From contig JBBQUM010000001.1 of assembly GCA_038212445.1 (NCBI GenBank), positions 1 through 64,000 of the forward strand: a DNA stretch of 64,000 nt, given 5' to 3'. Positions 42,778 to 51,501 of this stretch are shown here, in pieces. The notes below the pieces were generated by a model. It saw only the letters and a list, made by a program, of their open reading frames with translations, had not been told where the DNA came from and ran no database searches. The position numbers and the translations under genes were made by a program. Each line of letters opens with the position of its first letter. Position 1 is the stretch's first letter. This DNA comes from TMP-7 sp038212445 (GTDB lineage: Bacteria > Acidobacteriota > Terriglobia > Bryobacterales > Bryobacteraceae).

Positions 42778-43689
42778 ATGCGCTTCGTCACAATCTTCGT
42801 TGTCGCCGCCTGTGCGTGGGGTCAACAGGCATACACTCCGCCTGAAGATATCGCCTTTCGGAAGGCCAACATCTACAGCGAAGGGACACGCATGTCGGCG
42901 GATATCTTCGTCGCGAAATCGGCGGGGTCGAAGAAACTGCCAACTATCCTAATGGCCCACGGCTGGGGCGGGACGGCGGCCGTTCTGCGCTCCGACGCCG
43001 CCGCTTTCGCACGTGCCGGCTACTTTGTTGTGACCTTCGACTATCGCGGCTGGGGCGAGAGCGATGCCCGCATGGCTACGGTCCCGAATTCGCCCCCGCA
43101 GGCCATCCGCGAAGCTGTCGACCCCCTCGACTTCGGGGCGGACTGGCTGAACGCGATTCACTGGCTGGCCGGTGAGCCGCAATGCGACATGTCTCGCCTG
43201 GGATTGTGGGGTAGCAGTTTTTCAGGCGGCCTGGTGGTGTGGGCGGCGGCGCGCGACCCCCGGGTGAAGGCGGTACACAGTCAGGTGGGAGCCTTCGACG
43301 GGCGCGAGCTTTCGATGGGGACCAAGGAAGCGCTGGCTGAGACCTACACCGAGGCCACCAAGCGGGCACGCGGAGAAATCGGCTATCCGCAGCCAAGGGC
43401 GAAGGTAATCGGCAATCTGCAAGGCGCGCCGATTCGCGCGAGGTTCATGGATTACGTGCCGGTGGACGACGTTACGCGCGCGCCGAAGTGCGCCATGCAA
43501 TTCATTCTTGCCGAAAAAGAGGAGCTGTTCGACAATCGCAATCACGGACTCAAGGCGTACGCGCGCGCGCTCGGACCCAAGAATCTTGTAATCATTCCGA
43601 AAATCACACATTACGGTATTTACTATGAAGCGCGCCTGCAGGCGCAGAAGCTTGCCATCGACTGGTTCGACAAGTACCTCAAACCGTGA
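42778..43689 (+). CDS. Secreted alpha/beta hydrolase (dienelactone hydrolase-like)
   Basis: 303 residues from MRFVTIFVVAACAWGQ, a signal peptide. A GTG nine bases earlier would add three residues. Fold motifs: LMAHGWGGTAA (oxyanion HGW), FDYRGWGES, nucleophile elbow GLWGSSFSGG, and the late His in KITHYGIYYEA. The elbow is GxSxS rather than GxSxG. The substrate may be an ester or lactone. It overlaps the next MFS gene by 4 nt (GTGA), implying that it releases what the transporter takes up. Confidence 0.85.
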   Translation: MRFVTIFVVAACAWGQQAYTPPEDIAFRKANIYSEGTRMSADIFVAKSAGSKKLPTILMAHGWGGTAAVLRSDAAAFARAGYFVVTFDYRGWGESDARMATVPNSPPQAIREAVDPLDFGADWLNAIHWLAGEPQCDMSRLGLWGSSFSGGLVVWAAARDPRVKAVHSQVGAFDGRELSMGTKEALAETYTEATKRARGEIGYPQPRAKVIGNLQGAPIRARFMDYVPVDDVTRAPKCAMQFILAEKEELFDNRNHGLKAYARALGPKNLVIIPKITHYGIYYEARLQAQKLAIDWFDKYLKP

Positions 43690-44858
43690 TCCAACGATGG
43701 CTTCCGACGTTCGCGATGATGCTGGTGTCGCTCATCAGCTACATCGATCGCAACACGCTCGCGCTGCTTGCGCCGACGATCCTCAAGGAAACAGGACTCA
43801 GCGTGCGCGACTACGGATTCATCATTTCCGCGTTCTCCATCGCCTACATGCTGGGCAATCCGTTTTGGGGCGGCGTACTCGACAGGGTAGGACTGCGTCG
43901 AGGAATGTTGGGAGCAGTGGGACTGTGGACCCTCGCCTCCGCCGCTCATGCATTCGCCCATGGATTTCTCAGTTTCGGCTTTGCGCGCGTCATTCTTGGA
44001 TTCGGTGAAGGCGCGACATTCCCAGGCGGGTTAAGGACGGTGGTGCAGACGCTGACCGTTAACCAGCGGTCGCGCGGCATTGCGCTCGCCTACTCGGGAG
44101 GGTCATTGGGGGCCGTCATTACGCCGCTGATCATTACGCCGGTGGCGGCGGTGTTTGGATGGCGCGGAGCGTTTTGGTTTACGGGCCTGGTTGGACTGGC
44201 GTGGCTGGCTGCGTGGTCACTCATCAGCCGGCGACCGGACATTCGAACACTTCCCAAAGCGCACGGTGACGTGGCGCCTGCGTTGCCGCTCCGAGATCCG
44301 AAGCTCTGGAGTTTCGCAGCGCTCTACGGCCTCGGCGGCCTGCCACTGGCGTTCGTCCTCTATGGATCGTCGATCTATCTCAGCCGGGTATTGGGCAAAA
44401 CGCAGCTACAGATCGGCGCGGTCCTGTGGATTCCGCCACTAGGATGGGAGCTCGGCTATTTCTTCTGGGGCTGGTTTATCGACCGCTTCGGACATCTGCG
44501 CGAACTCATTCCCGTGCTTGCCTTGTTGACGTTGCCTCTGGCGTTGACGCCACAGGTGAGCTCGTATGTCGGAGCGCTTTGCCTGATGGGTTTCGGCATG
44601 TTTATCGGCGCCGGCTACATCATCGGCGCCATGGCGTACGGAGTGAACCGCTACTCTTCGCGGCATTCCGGCTTCATTGCCGGCGTAGGTGCGGGAACGT
44701 GGTCGGCAGTGGTGGCTATTCTAATGCCGGTATTTGGCGAGTTATTCGACCAGAACCGGTACGGCCTGGCGTTCGCACTGGCGGCGGTGATCCCGGCCCT
44801 CGGATCGATCGTCTGGATCCTGCTGAACCCGGCTCTGGAGACGCGCCGGCGCCCATAA
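43686..44858 (+). CDS. MFS transporter, anion:cation symporter (ACS)-like
   Basis: 390 residues, 12 predicted membrane segments, GTG start overlapping the hydrolase stop. SLISYIDRNTLALLAPTI, SAFSIAYMLGNPFWGGVLDRVGLRR and GFGEGATFPGG resemble ACS-family carriers for hexuronates, glucarate and other organic anions. The last 143 nt overlap, on the opposite strand, the tail of the propeller gene. Confidence 0.9.
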   Translation: MIQRWLPTFAMMLVSLISYIDRNTLALLAPTILKETGLSVRDYGFIISAFSIAYMLGNPFWGGVLDRVGLRRGMLGAVGLWTLASAAHAFAHGFLSFGFARVILGFGEGATFPGGLRTVVQTLTVNQRSRGIALAYSGGSLGAVITPLIITPVAAVFGWRGAFWFTGLVGLAWLAAWSLISRRPDIRTLPKAHGDVAPALPLRDPKLWSFAALYGLGGLPLAFVLYGSSIYLSRVLGKTQLQIGAVLWIPPLGWELGYFFWGWFIDRFGHLRELIPVLALLTLPLALTPQVSSYVGALCLMGFGMFIGAGYIIGAMAYGVNRYSSRHSGFIAGVGAGTWSAVVAILMPVFGELFDQNRYGLAFALAAVIPALGSIVWILLNPALETRRRP

Positions 44859-46569
44859 CGAACAAGCGGCCGTCGTTCTCGGTGTAGATGCGTCCATCGT
44901 CCCCGATCGACAGCGGCGTATAGGCGGCGCCGATGGCTAGGTTCAGAAAAACGCGCGTGATCAGTGAACCATCCGGACCGATGACGTACAGGTTGCCGTC
45001 CTCGCCGTTCGCCAGAACATTCCCCCTGGCATCCACTGCGGGCGCATTGATGCACCACTCGAAGCCGGTGGGATGGTTGTCGACGCAATCCAGCCAGCCA
45101 TCCGGCATGCGCTCACAACTTAGTGTGTTGGTGTTTTGGAACCGCCACTCGGGCTGCAAAGCGGCGTTTAGCCGGGTGATGTAGAACGGGCCCTCGGAGT
45201 AGTGATTGTCCTTGAGGATCACCGAATAAGTGCCATCGTGGGCAAAGACAGCGGGCGTGGTATCCCAGCCGAAGTCGTAGGAATTCTGAAAGATTCCGCC
45301 GGCCGAAAAATGGAAAAGATGCCCGCGTGACGAGTTATACAAAGTAAAGGAGCCATAGAGGACGCTGCCGTCCGGAGCGACAACCGGGCTGGAAGACGAG
45401 AGGTCATTGACGCGGCCGGCTGGCGCCTCGTTGGTCTGCGGATCGACGCCTGTCGAGGTGCCGTCGCGGCATGTGCCGGCGGGCAGCGTCACGCCGCAAC
45501 CGTCGTTCAGGTGGTCGCGCAAGGAAGCGATCCATTTCGGCGACAGATCGCTGTTGGCCGCCACGACGTACGAATAGCGGCTGTTCAAGTGAGCGCGCGA
45601 GACGCTGTACACCGTTCCATCGGGCGCGATCACCGGCGCGATGTTCACGCCAGGACGTTGCGACCCGCAACGTGACTGCGGCGGCCTGGCGGTAGCGCTG
45701 GGCGGCAGCAGAGGTCCAACGGTGCCGGGAAAGACGCCATTGCAGAGCGACGCAGGTTCGGGAGCGCCGGGAGTTAGGGATTGATAGGACGCGAGCGTGA
45801 AGGTGTTGTCGGGCGCGACTTTCACGAGCCACGCGCCCGCCGCGTCCGCGGTCCACGGCGCTGCGGGATCCAGCTTGAGCGCGTTGTAATAGACGTAACC
45901 TTGGGCGTCGATGGCGAGTGGGCCAGAGACGTAGGTGTTGCTGTCGTGGAAGGGATCGATGCGCGCGCTCTCGACGCCACTATCGCGGTTGACGCGATGG
46001 ATGGAGCCGCCACTTCCAGGCACGTACAGGGCGTCCGCGGACAATGCTGATTGAAAAACGGGCTCCCAACCGCTCAGTCCGCTGCCGCTCGGTTCCGGCT
46101 TCCAATCGCTCACGAAGGTCCAACGTTCGAGCAACTGGCCGCGAGCCCAGATTAGCCGTTTCATCGTCCAGACCTGAGAATTCCAGGCGCCGGACCCGCA
46201 TGGCGCCGGCTGTCCTGAACCTGCCGGGGAGCAAGCAGTCCATGAACCGGTCTTGAACATCATGAACACGTCGCCATGGTCGACGAGCGGGGCAGGGTAG
46301 TGCGCGAGCAGATCGCCGCCGGACTCGGCTTGTTCGGCTCGAACAAACGGGTCGAATACGAGATCCGCGAGCACTTGCTCCGGACGCTGGGCTGCGACGG
46401 GACTGGAGCCCGAATGCTGGGCATCGCGCCCCCACTGCTGCCAGCCGGTGCTCTGGGCTTGCCCGGGCAGCGCGACGATCAGAACAGCGATTGCCGCTAA
46501 GCCTGCCCGCCGTACTTTGTCATGAATATAATCGCCTGATAGAAGGCGTAAGCAGTCAAAAGAACGCAT
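44716..46569 (-). CDS. Secreted beta-propeller protein
   Basis: 617 residues from MRSFDCLRLL, with a membrane or signal segment at RAGLAAIAVLIVALPGQAQ. WQQWGRDAQHSGSSP opens a PQQ-like/BamB-like propeller; blades read VIAPDGTVYSVS, VVAPDGSVLYGSF, AVDARGNVLANGEDGNLYVI and SIGDDGRIYTENDGRLFVM. The final 48 residues (from about SPEPGSAGSRR) lie antisense to the MFS gene and are low-complexity, so the natural end may be the result of a lost stop. The start lies 73 nt inside the rhomboid gene on the same strand, suggesting coupled translation. Confidence 0.8.
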   Translation of the reverse strand: MRSFDCLRLLSGDYIHDKVRRAGLAAIAVLIVALPGQAQSTGWQQWGRDAQHSGSSPVAAQRPEQVLADLVFDPFVRAEQAESGGDLLAHYPAPLVDHGDVFMMFKTGSWTACSPAGSGQPAPCGSGAWNSQVWTMKRLIWARGQLLERWTFVSDWKPEPSGSGLSGWEPVFQSALSADALYVPGSGGSIHRVNRDSGVESARIDPFHDSNTYVSGPLAIDAQGYVYYNALKLDPAAPWTADAAGAWLVKVAPDNTFTLASYQSLTPGAPEPASLCNGVFPGTVGPLLPPSATARPPQSRCGSQRPGVNIAPVIAPDGTVYSVSRAHLNSRYSYVVAANSDLSPKWIASLRDHLNDGCGVTLPAGTCRDGTSTGVDPQTNEAPAGRVNDLSSSSPVVAPDGSVLYGSFTLYNSSRGHLFHFSAGGIFQNSYDFGWDTTPAVFAHDGTYSVILKDNHYSEGPFYITRLNAALQPEWRFQNTNTLSCERMPDGWLDCVDNHPTGFEWCINAPAVDARGNVLANGEDGNLYVIGPDGSLITRVFLNLAIGAAYTPLSIGDDGRIYTENDGRLFVMGAGASPEPGSAGSRRSIRGPGSPPPVRTPGRTGSGRITRQIPALE

Positions 46570-47330
46570 ATGGCGGCCATCACCTTCCAAAATGATTCAG
46601 CTGTACCCATCACGCGCGGAGTTCCGATCACGTAGCCGAGGCAGAAGCCGCCGGCGAGTCCACCGATATGCGCGGCGTTGTCCACCTGGGGTACCAGAAA
46701 CCCAAGCACAAGGATATAGATCGCCCACTGCACGTAGGCGGCGCGCTGAGCACGGTCGGCCAGTGAATTCGACTTCGTGCCGAGCGCGATCATGGCGCCG
46801 ATGAGGCCGCACAACGAGGCCGATGCGCCAACGGAGAGGCCAGGGTTCCACCACATACTGGCTAAATAGCCGGTGATGCCGGTGATGAAGTAGATGACGA
46901 GAAATCTCGCCGTGCCGAAGGATTCCTCCACGCGCGCTCCGAGATCAAACAGCACCCAGGAGTTCATGCCGATGTGCAGTAGTCCTCCGTGGAGGAAGCC
47001 GGCGGTGATCAAACGCCACCACTGGCCGCCGAGAATTGCCGAGCGCAACTTAGCGCCGAAGAAGAACAGCGTGTAGCTGTCGAGGTCCATGAAGCCGCCG
47101 CCGCGTCCCGACTGCTGGGCGTAGACGGCTGTGGCTACGTACAAGCCTGCATTGATCAGGAGGATCAAAGCGGTTGTAAAATGCGCTTGTTGAATCAGCC
47201 CGCCCAGCGCAGGCCGATCCTCGCGTAACTCAATCGCGCGCGGTCCAATCGGCGCTTCGCAGTAAGGACAGACCTTATCCGCTGTCGTGATGAAAGCCCG
47301 GCAATGCGGGCACATGCGTCGTTTATCCAC
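46497..47330 (-). CDS. Rhomboid-family intramembrane serine protease with N-terminal zinc ribbon
   Basis: 277 residues, GTG start. A CPHC...CPYC zinc ribbon (residues 7-24) precedes six or more membrane segments. Catalytic Ser170 in GASASLCG and His221 in NAAHIGGLAGG form the dyad; HIGMNSW is the TM2 motif. The enzyme cuts membrane proteins within the bilayer. The usual GxSGA is GASAS here, but the nucleophile is kept. A second ATG six codons in is possible but would lose Cys7. The propeller gene downstream overlaps it. Confidence 0.92.
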   Translation of the reverse strand: MDKRRMCPHCRAFITTADKVCPYCEAPIGPRAIELREDRPALGGLIQQAHFTTALILLINAGLYVATAVYAQQSGRGGGFMDLDSYTLFFFGAKLRSAILGGQWWRLITAGFLHGGLLHIGMNSWVLFDLGARVEESFGTARFLVIYFITGITGYLASMWWNPGLSVGASASLCGLIGAMIALGTKSNSLADRAQRAAYVQWAIYILVLGFLVPQVDNAAHIGGLAGGFCLGYVIGTPRVMGTAESFWKVMAAICVLLTAYAFYQAIIFMTKYGGQA

Positions 47331-47356
47331 TCGACCTCATTGTACAATCGAGCTTC
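47331..47356. promoter_or_regulatory. Palindromic divergent promoter ATTGTACAAT
   Basis: A 26-nt gap between two GTG starts. The perfect 10-bp palindrome ATTGTACAAT (47339-47348) contains TACAAT on both strands. Each copy ends exactly 8 nt before its start codon. This is the arrangement expected for two leaderless transcripts fired from one symmetric -10 site. Confidence 0.55.
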
Positions 47357-48463
47357 GTGCCACCCTCAGCGGGACAGCAGCAGGCCTACACGCTCCCACC
47401 GGAAAAATACCAGGCGGCGATCGAACTCAACCGGACACTCGACGTTCTGTACTTCGTTTCCATCGCCTGGGCATTGCTTGTCCTGGCTCTGATGATACGG
47501 GGGCGTCTGGGGGACCGGTTCCGCCGGTTCGGCGTTTGGTCGGTGTTCCTGATGGTGGCGATCACCGTAGTGGCTGGACTTCCGTTTTCGATCGCCCGGC
47601 ACGCATTGGGGCTCGCTTACTGGTTATCGGTGGAGTCGTGGCGGGTCTGGTTCCTCGACTGGACTAAGGCTTCATTGTTCGGGATCGGGCTCACATCCAG
47701 CATGGCCATCGCAGGTTTCGCCCTAGTGCGGCGCTCGCCACGCAGGTGGTGGTTCTATGGCTGGCTGCTCAGCGTGGTGGCGATGATTGCCGGGACGTAC
47801 GCGATGCCGCTGGTGTTCGACCCGCTGTTCCACGACTTCAAACCGCTCGCTGTTTCCCGTCCTGATTTGATTGCGCCGATTCTCGCAGTGGCCGAGAAGA
47901 CCGGGCAATCGATTTCGCCTGACCGCATTTTCGAGATGTCGGCCAGCGACAAGACGCGTACGTTGAACGCCTACATGACGGGCGTTGGACCCACACGCCG
48001 CATCGTCGTCTGGGATACCACTGTGCAGCATTTGACCGCGCCTCAGATTCAGACTGTGTTTGCACACGAACTTGGGCACTACGCGCTGAACCACATTCCC
48101 CGCAGCATTGCGCTTGCGGCCGCCGGTCTGCTGGTGGTGTTTTTTCTGCTCCGAAACTATCAACCTGGCGGTTATGCTGACTTACCGCGAATTCTTTTTG
48201 CCATCACACTCGCCAGCTTTCTGGTTGAGCCCGTCGTCAACTCGTATAGCCGCTGGCAGGAGCATGAGGCCGACGTCTACGAATTGCGGATCATGAGCAC
48301 GCTGGTGCCATCGGCGGGGGACAACTCCGCGAAGGTGGACCAGATCATGGCCGAGATCTCACTCGACGATCCCGCGCCAAACCCGTTTATCGAATTCTGG
48401 TTGTATGATCATCCTTCGACTAACGACCGTATGCGTTTTGCCCGCGCTTGGCCGAATCGCTAA
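47357..48463 (+). CDS. M48-family (Ste24/CAAX-like) membrane metalloprotease
   Basis: 368 residues, GTG start. Several membrane segments precede the zinc motif FAHELGH (His237, Glu238, His241); the third ligand is in RWQEHEADVYEL. SASDKTRTLNAYMTGVGPTRRIVVWD is typical of the Ste24-like branch, whose bacterial members process or degrade membrane proteins. It is divergent from the rhomboid gene, another intramembrane protease, through a shared palindromic promoter. Confidence 0.93.
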   Translation: MPPSAGQQQAYTLPPEKYQAAIELNRTLDVLYFVSIAWALLVLALMIRGRLGDRFRRFGVWSVFLMVAITVVAGLPFSIARHALGLAYWLSVESWRVWFLDWTKASLFGIGLTSSMAIAGFALVRRSPRRWWFYGWLLSVVAMIAGTYAMPLVFDPLFHDFKPLAVSRPDLIAPILAVAEKTGQSISPDRIFEMSASDKTRTLNAYMTGVGPTRRIVVWDTTVQHLTAPQIQTVFAHELGHYALNHIPRSIALAAAGLLVVFFLLRNYQPGGYADLPRILFAITLASFLVEPVVNSYSRWQEHEADVYELRIMSTLVPSAGDNSAKVDQIMAEISLDDPAPNPFIEFWLYDHPSTNDRMRFARAWPNR

Positions 48464-48472
48464 ACTGTCCGA

Positions 48473-48991
48473 ATGATCGATATCCGGCGGCTCGACGCAG
48501 CGCAGGCGCAGGCTCACTTGGACGGGCTTGCGGAAGTCCTTCACCAGTCGGTGAAGGGTGGCGCGTCGGTAGGGTTCATTGAGCCGTTCACCGTGCAGAT
48601 GGCGGCCGGCTTTTTTGCCAAAGTCATCGACGGTGTCCGTCGCGGCGAACGCATTTTGCTTGCGGCATTCTCGGAGGGGACCTTGGTAGGCACCGTGCAG
48701 ATCGTTGTGTCCACTCCGCCGAATCAGCCGCATCGTGCCGACATCGCAAAACTGCTGGTGCATCCTCGGGCTCGCGGGCAGGGTGTCGCGGCTATGCTGA
48801 TGCAGGAAGCGGAACGTCAGGCGCTCTCTGCCGGGCGTACGCTGCTGACCCTTGACACGGTGACCGGAAGCGTCGCCGACCGGCTCTATGAACGGCTCGG
48901 TTGGAGCCGCACCGGCGTTATTCCGGGCTACGCGCTATTTCCGGATGGACGCCTGTGCGATACGACTGTGTTTTGGAAGCGGCTCGGGTAA
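48473..48991 (+). CDS. GNAT-family N-acetyltransferase
   Basis: 172 residues. The acetyl-CoA site reads LVHPRARGQGVAAMLMQEAE (Q/RxxGxA motif A), followed by LLTLDTVTGSVADRLYERLGW, which is typical of small-molecule or antibiotic acetyltransferases of this fold. Substrate not predictable. It is 9 nt after the M48 gene, in the same direction. Confidence 0.9.
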   Translation: MIDIRRLDAAQAQAHLDGLAEVLHQSVKGGASVGFIEPFTVQMAAGFFAKVIDGVRRGERILLAAFSEGTLVGTVQIVVSTPPNQPHRADIAKLLVHPRARGQGVAAMLMQEAERQALSAGRTLLTLDTVTGSVADRLYERLGWSRTGVIPGYALFPDGRLCDTTVFWKRLG

Positions 48992-49013
48992 CGGTCGTGC
49001 TAACCTACCGGGA

Positions 49014-50405
49014 ATGCGCAATTGGGTCCTGCTTCCACTAATCAGCCTGTTCTCCATGTCCGCGGCGGAAAACACGCTGTCACCAGCGGCCCAGGCGCTG
49101 GCACGCGAGATTTACAAGGAGATGATCGAAAGCCGGTCGGGCTTTACTACCGGCACCACCACGCCGATTGCGGAGTCAGTGGCGGCGCGGTTGAAGGCCG
49201 CAGGCTTCCCAGCGTCCGATATCTTTGTCGGCGGCGCGATCCCCAAGAAAGCGAATGTCGTGGTGAGGTATCACGGCACCGGAGCGCGCAAGCCGCTGTT
49301 GCTGCTCGCGCATATCGATGTCGTGGAGGCGCTGCGCGAGGACTGGTCCTTCGATCCTTTCGTGTTTCTCGAGAAGGACGGCTATTTCTACGGTCGCGGC
49401 ACCTCGGACGATAAGGCGCAGGCGTCGGTCTGGGTGGCGAACCTGATCCTCATGAAGCAGGAGGGCTTCAAGCCCGATCGCGACTTGATAGTCGCATTGA
49501 CGGCTGACGAAGAGGGCGGCGGCCCTTACAACGGCGTCGACTGGCTGGTGAAGAATAAGCGGGATCTGATCGAAGCCGAGTTCTGTCTGAATGAAGGTGC
49601 CCGCGGACAGATGCTCGACGGGCGACGGATATCCAACGAAATCGCAATTGCCGAGAAGACGTTCACCAATTTCCGCATGGAGGTTCGCAATAAAGGCGGG
49701 CACAGCGCCAGGCCCGTGCCGGACAACGCGATCTATCATCTGGCGGGGGCGCTATACCGGCTATCATCCTACAACTTTCCTTTCATGATGAACGACGTTA
49801 CCCGTACGTATTTCCGGCAGATGTCGAAGGTGGAGAAGGGCAATGTCGCCGCACAACTGCTGAAGGTGGCGGACGGCGATGAGGACGCGATGAAGAGGCT
49901 GGCCGCGCAGTCACCCGCGATGAACGCCATGATGCGGACCACTTGCGTGGCGACCATGCTTGAAGGCGGCCACGCAGTAAACGCGCTGCCGCAATTGGCC
50001 GCGGCGAACATCAATTGCAGAATCCTACCGCAGGACACGACTGCGAACGTGCTGGCTACGCTAAAGCGCGTGGCGGGCGACGATCAGGTGGTGGTGACGA
50101 TCAAGCTCGACGAAGGAGCAAGTCCGGTGTCACCGATGCGCGTGGACGTGATGAAGGCCGTGGAGCGAGTGGCGGACACAATGTGGCCGGGGGTGGTGAC
50201 TGTGCCGGTGATGACAGTGGGCGGGACGGACGGACGCTACTTGCGATCGGCTGGAATTCCGACTTACGGAGTCCAGGGGTTCTTCATTGATCGGGATGAT
50301 GTGCGCGCGCATGGACGGGACGAGCGCATGCTGGTTCGTTCCTACTACGAGGGTCAGAAGTTCTTGTACGAACTGGTTAAGACGCTTTCAACGCCGGGAC
50401 ACTAG
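49014..50405 (+). CDS. Secreted M20-family metallopeptidase
   Basis: 463 residues from MRNWVLLPLISLFSMSAAE, a signal peptide; upstream open frame lies within the GNAT gene. Two-zinc centre: AHIDVVEA (His), GRGTSDDKAQ (Asp), TADEEGGG (Glu pair). The dimerisation lid contains NKGGHSARPVPDNAIYHL. It should cleave peptides or acylated amino acids in the periplasm. Its last 29 bases overlap the convergent FMN reductase gene. Confidence 0.92.
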   Translation: MRNWVLLPLISLFSMSAAENTLSPAAQALAREIYKEMIESRSGFTTGTTTPIAESVAARLKAAGFPASDIFVGGAIPKKANVVVRYHGTGARKPLLLLAHIDVVEALREDWSFDPFVFLEKDGYFYGRGTSDDKAQASVWVANLILMKQEGFKPDRDLIVALTADEEGGGPYNGVDWLVKNKRDLIEAEFCLNEGARGQMLDGRRISNEIAIAEKTFTNFRMEVRNKGGHSARPVPDNAIYHLAGALYRLSSYNFPFMMNDVTRTYFRQMSKVEKGNVAAQLLKVADGDEDAMKRLAAQSPAMNAMMRTTCVATMLEGGHAVNALPQLAAANINCRILPQDTTANVLATLKRVAGDDQVVVTIKLDEGASPVSPMRVDVMKAVERVADTMWPGVVTVPVMTVGGTDGRYLRSAGIPTYGVQGFFIDRDDVRAHGRDERMLVRSYYEGQKFLYELVKTLSTPGH

Positions 50406-50922
50406 CCGCCGCGTGTTGCAGTGCCTCCAATACGCCCTTGAGGGCGGGCGCGAAATCGGGGTGAGCAGCGATCGCCTCCGCGTTGAGTTTGGCGCCTTGG
50501 ACCGGTATAGTGATGGACGCGCCGGGCACGATTCTCGCCATCATCATCGTTAGCGTTTCGGCCAGCGAGTCCTGCGCGTGTGCTGCGTGCGCCGATGCGT
50601 TGATCAGGGCCAGCGGCTTCTCTATGAATTCACCACTGCTCACGATCCAGTCGAGTGCATTCTTCAGTGTTCCTGGGACTCCATGCGCGTACTCGGGACT
50701 TGAAATGACGACGGCATCGGCACTTTTGAGTTGAGCGCGGAACCGGCCGACCTGCTCCTCCGCAGGTTCGATGTCGACGTCCGGATTGAAGTGAGGGAGA
50801 CTGCCCAGTTCCTCGTATTGGGAAACCGTAACGCCCGCCGGTGCAAGGATTGCAAGTGCCCGGAGAAGTTCTGTATTCGAGGAACGCGCTCGTAAGCTCC
50901 CCGAGATCGTCAATATGTTCAT
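50377..50922 (-). CDS. NADPH-dependent FMN reductase (azoreductase/ChrR-like)
   Basis: 181 residues from MNILTISGSLRARSSNTELLRAL, the flavodoxin-like fold start. FMN-binding features: SGSLRARS loop and SSPEYAHGVPGTLKNALDW, which is the diagnostic motif of the family. It reduces flavins, quinones, azo dyes or chromate in homologues. It converges with and overlaps the M20 gene. Confidence 0.92.
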   Translation of the reverse strand: MNILTISGSLRARSSNTELLRALAILAPAGVTVSQYEELGSLPHFNPDVDIEPAEEQVGRFRAQLKSADAVVISSPEYAHGVPGTLKNALDWIVSSGEFIEKPLALINASAHAAHAQDSLAETLTMMMARIVPGASITIPVQGAKLNAEAIAAHPDFAPALKGVLEALQHAAASVPALKAS

Positions 50923-51027
50923 TCTGAATGATTGATGTCTCTTGACCGCCTTTTGATTCCGGCCAGTCGCTGAACTATTAACAATTTTCCTCATACTCCT
51001 CTCACCCTCACCGATAAGCCAAGCAGA

Positions 51028-51492
51028 ATGGCTACGCAACCACTCCCTCTCACGCGTGCAGGCAAGTACGTCACTTTTCAGATCTCCCGGCACTATTTTG
51101 CGATAGAGGCGTCGCGTGTACGGCAAGTGGGGCCGTCGCGGGACATCGTGCCCTACGACCATCCCATGCCGCTGGTATGCGGTGTTGTTGTGCTGAGAGG
51201 CAGGCGAATCCCGGTTGTGGACATTCGCGACCGCTTGGGATTTGCCGACCGTGCGAGCCACCCCCGCAGTTCCGTGATGCTGATCGACACCTTGGGAATC
51301 TCAGGGCTGCCGCTAGTAGGGCTAGTCGCCGACAAGATGACCGATGTTGTTGAATTCCGGGACCGCGATTTTCGGGCCAATGTCGTGCAATTACGTCCGT
51401 ACGGGCGTCCCTATGGCCGTCCAAAGACGTTGCTGAACCTGGATACGGTGTTGAGCCAGGAGGAAATCGCGGAACTGAAGGCGATCTTCTAG
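51028..51492 (+). CDS. CheW-like domain protein
   Basis: 154 residues, one CheW fold: YVTFQISRHYFAIEASRVRQV, VCGVVVLRGRRIPVVDIRDRLG and VGLVADKMTDVVEF. CheW links chemoreceptors to CheA. No CheA, receptor or response-regulator gene is nearby, so it is an orphan; the partner is unknown. The 105-nt gap from the FMN reductase gene shows no clear TAnnnT box. Confidence 0.85.
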   Translation: MATQPLPLTRAGKYVTFQISRHYFAIEASRVRQVGPSRDIVPYDHPMPLVCGVVVLRGRRIPVVDIRDRLGFADRASHPRSSVMLIDTLGISGLPLVGLVADKMTDVVEFRDRDFRANVVQLRPYGRPYGRPKTLLNLDTVLSQEEIAELKAIF

Positions 51493-51501
51493 ACTGATAA
51501 G

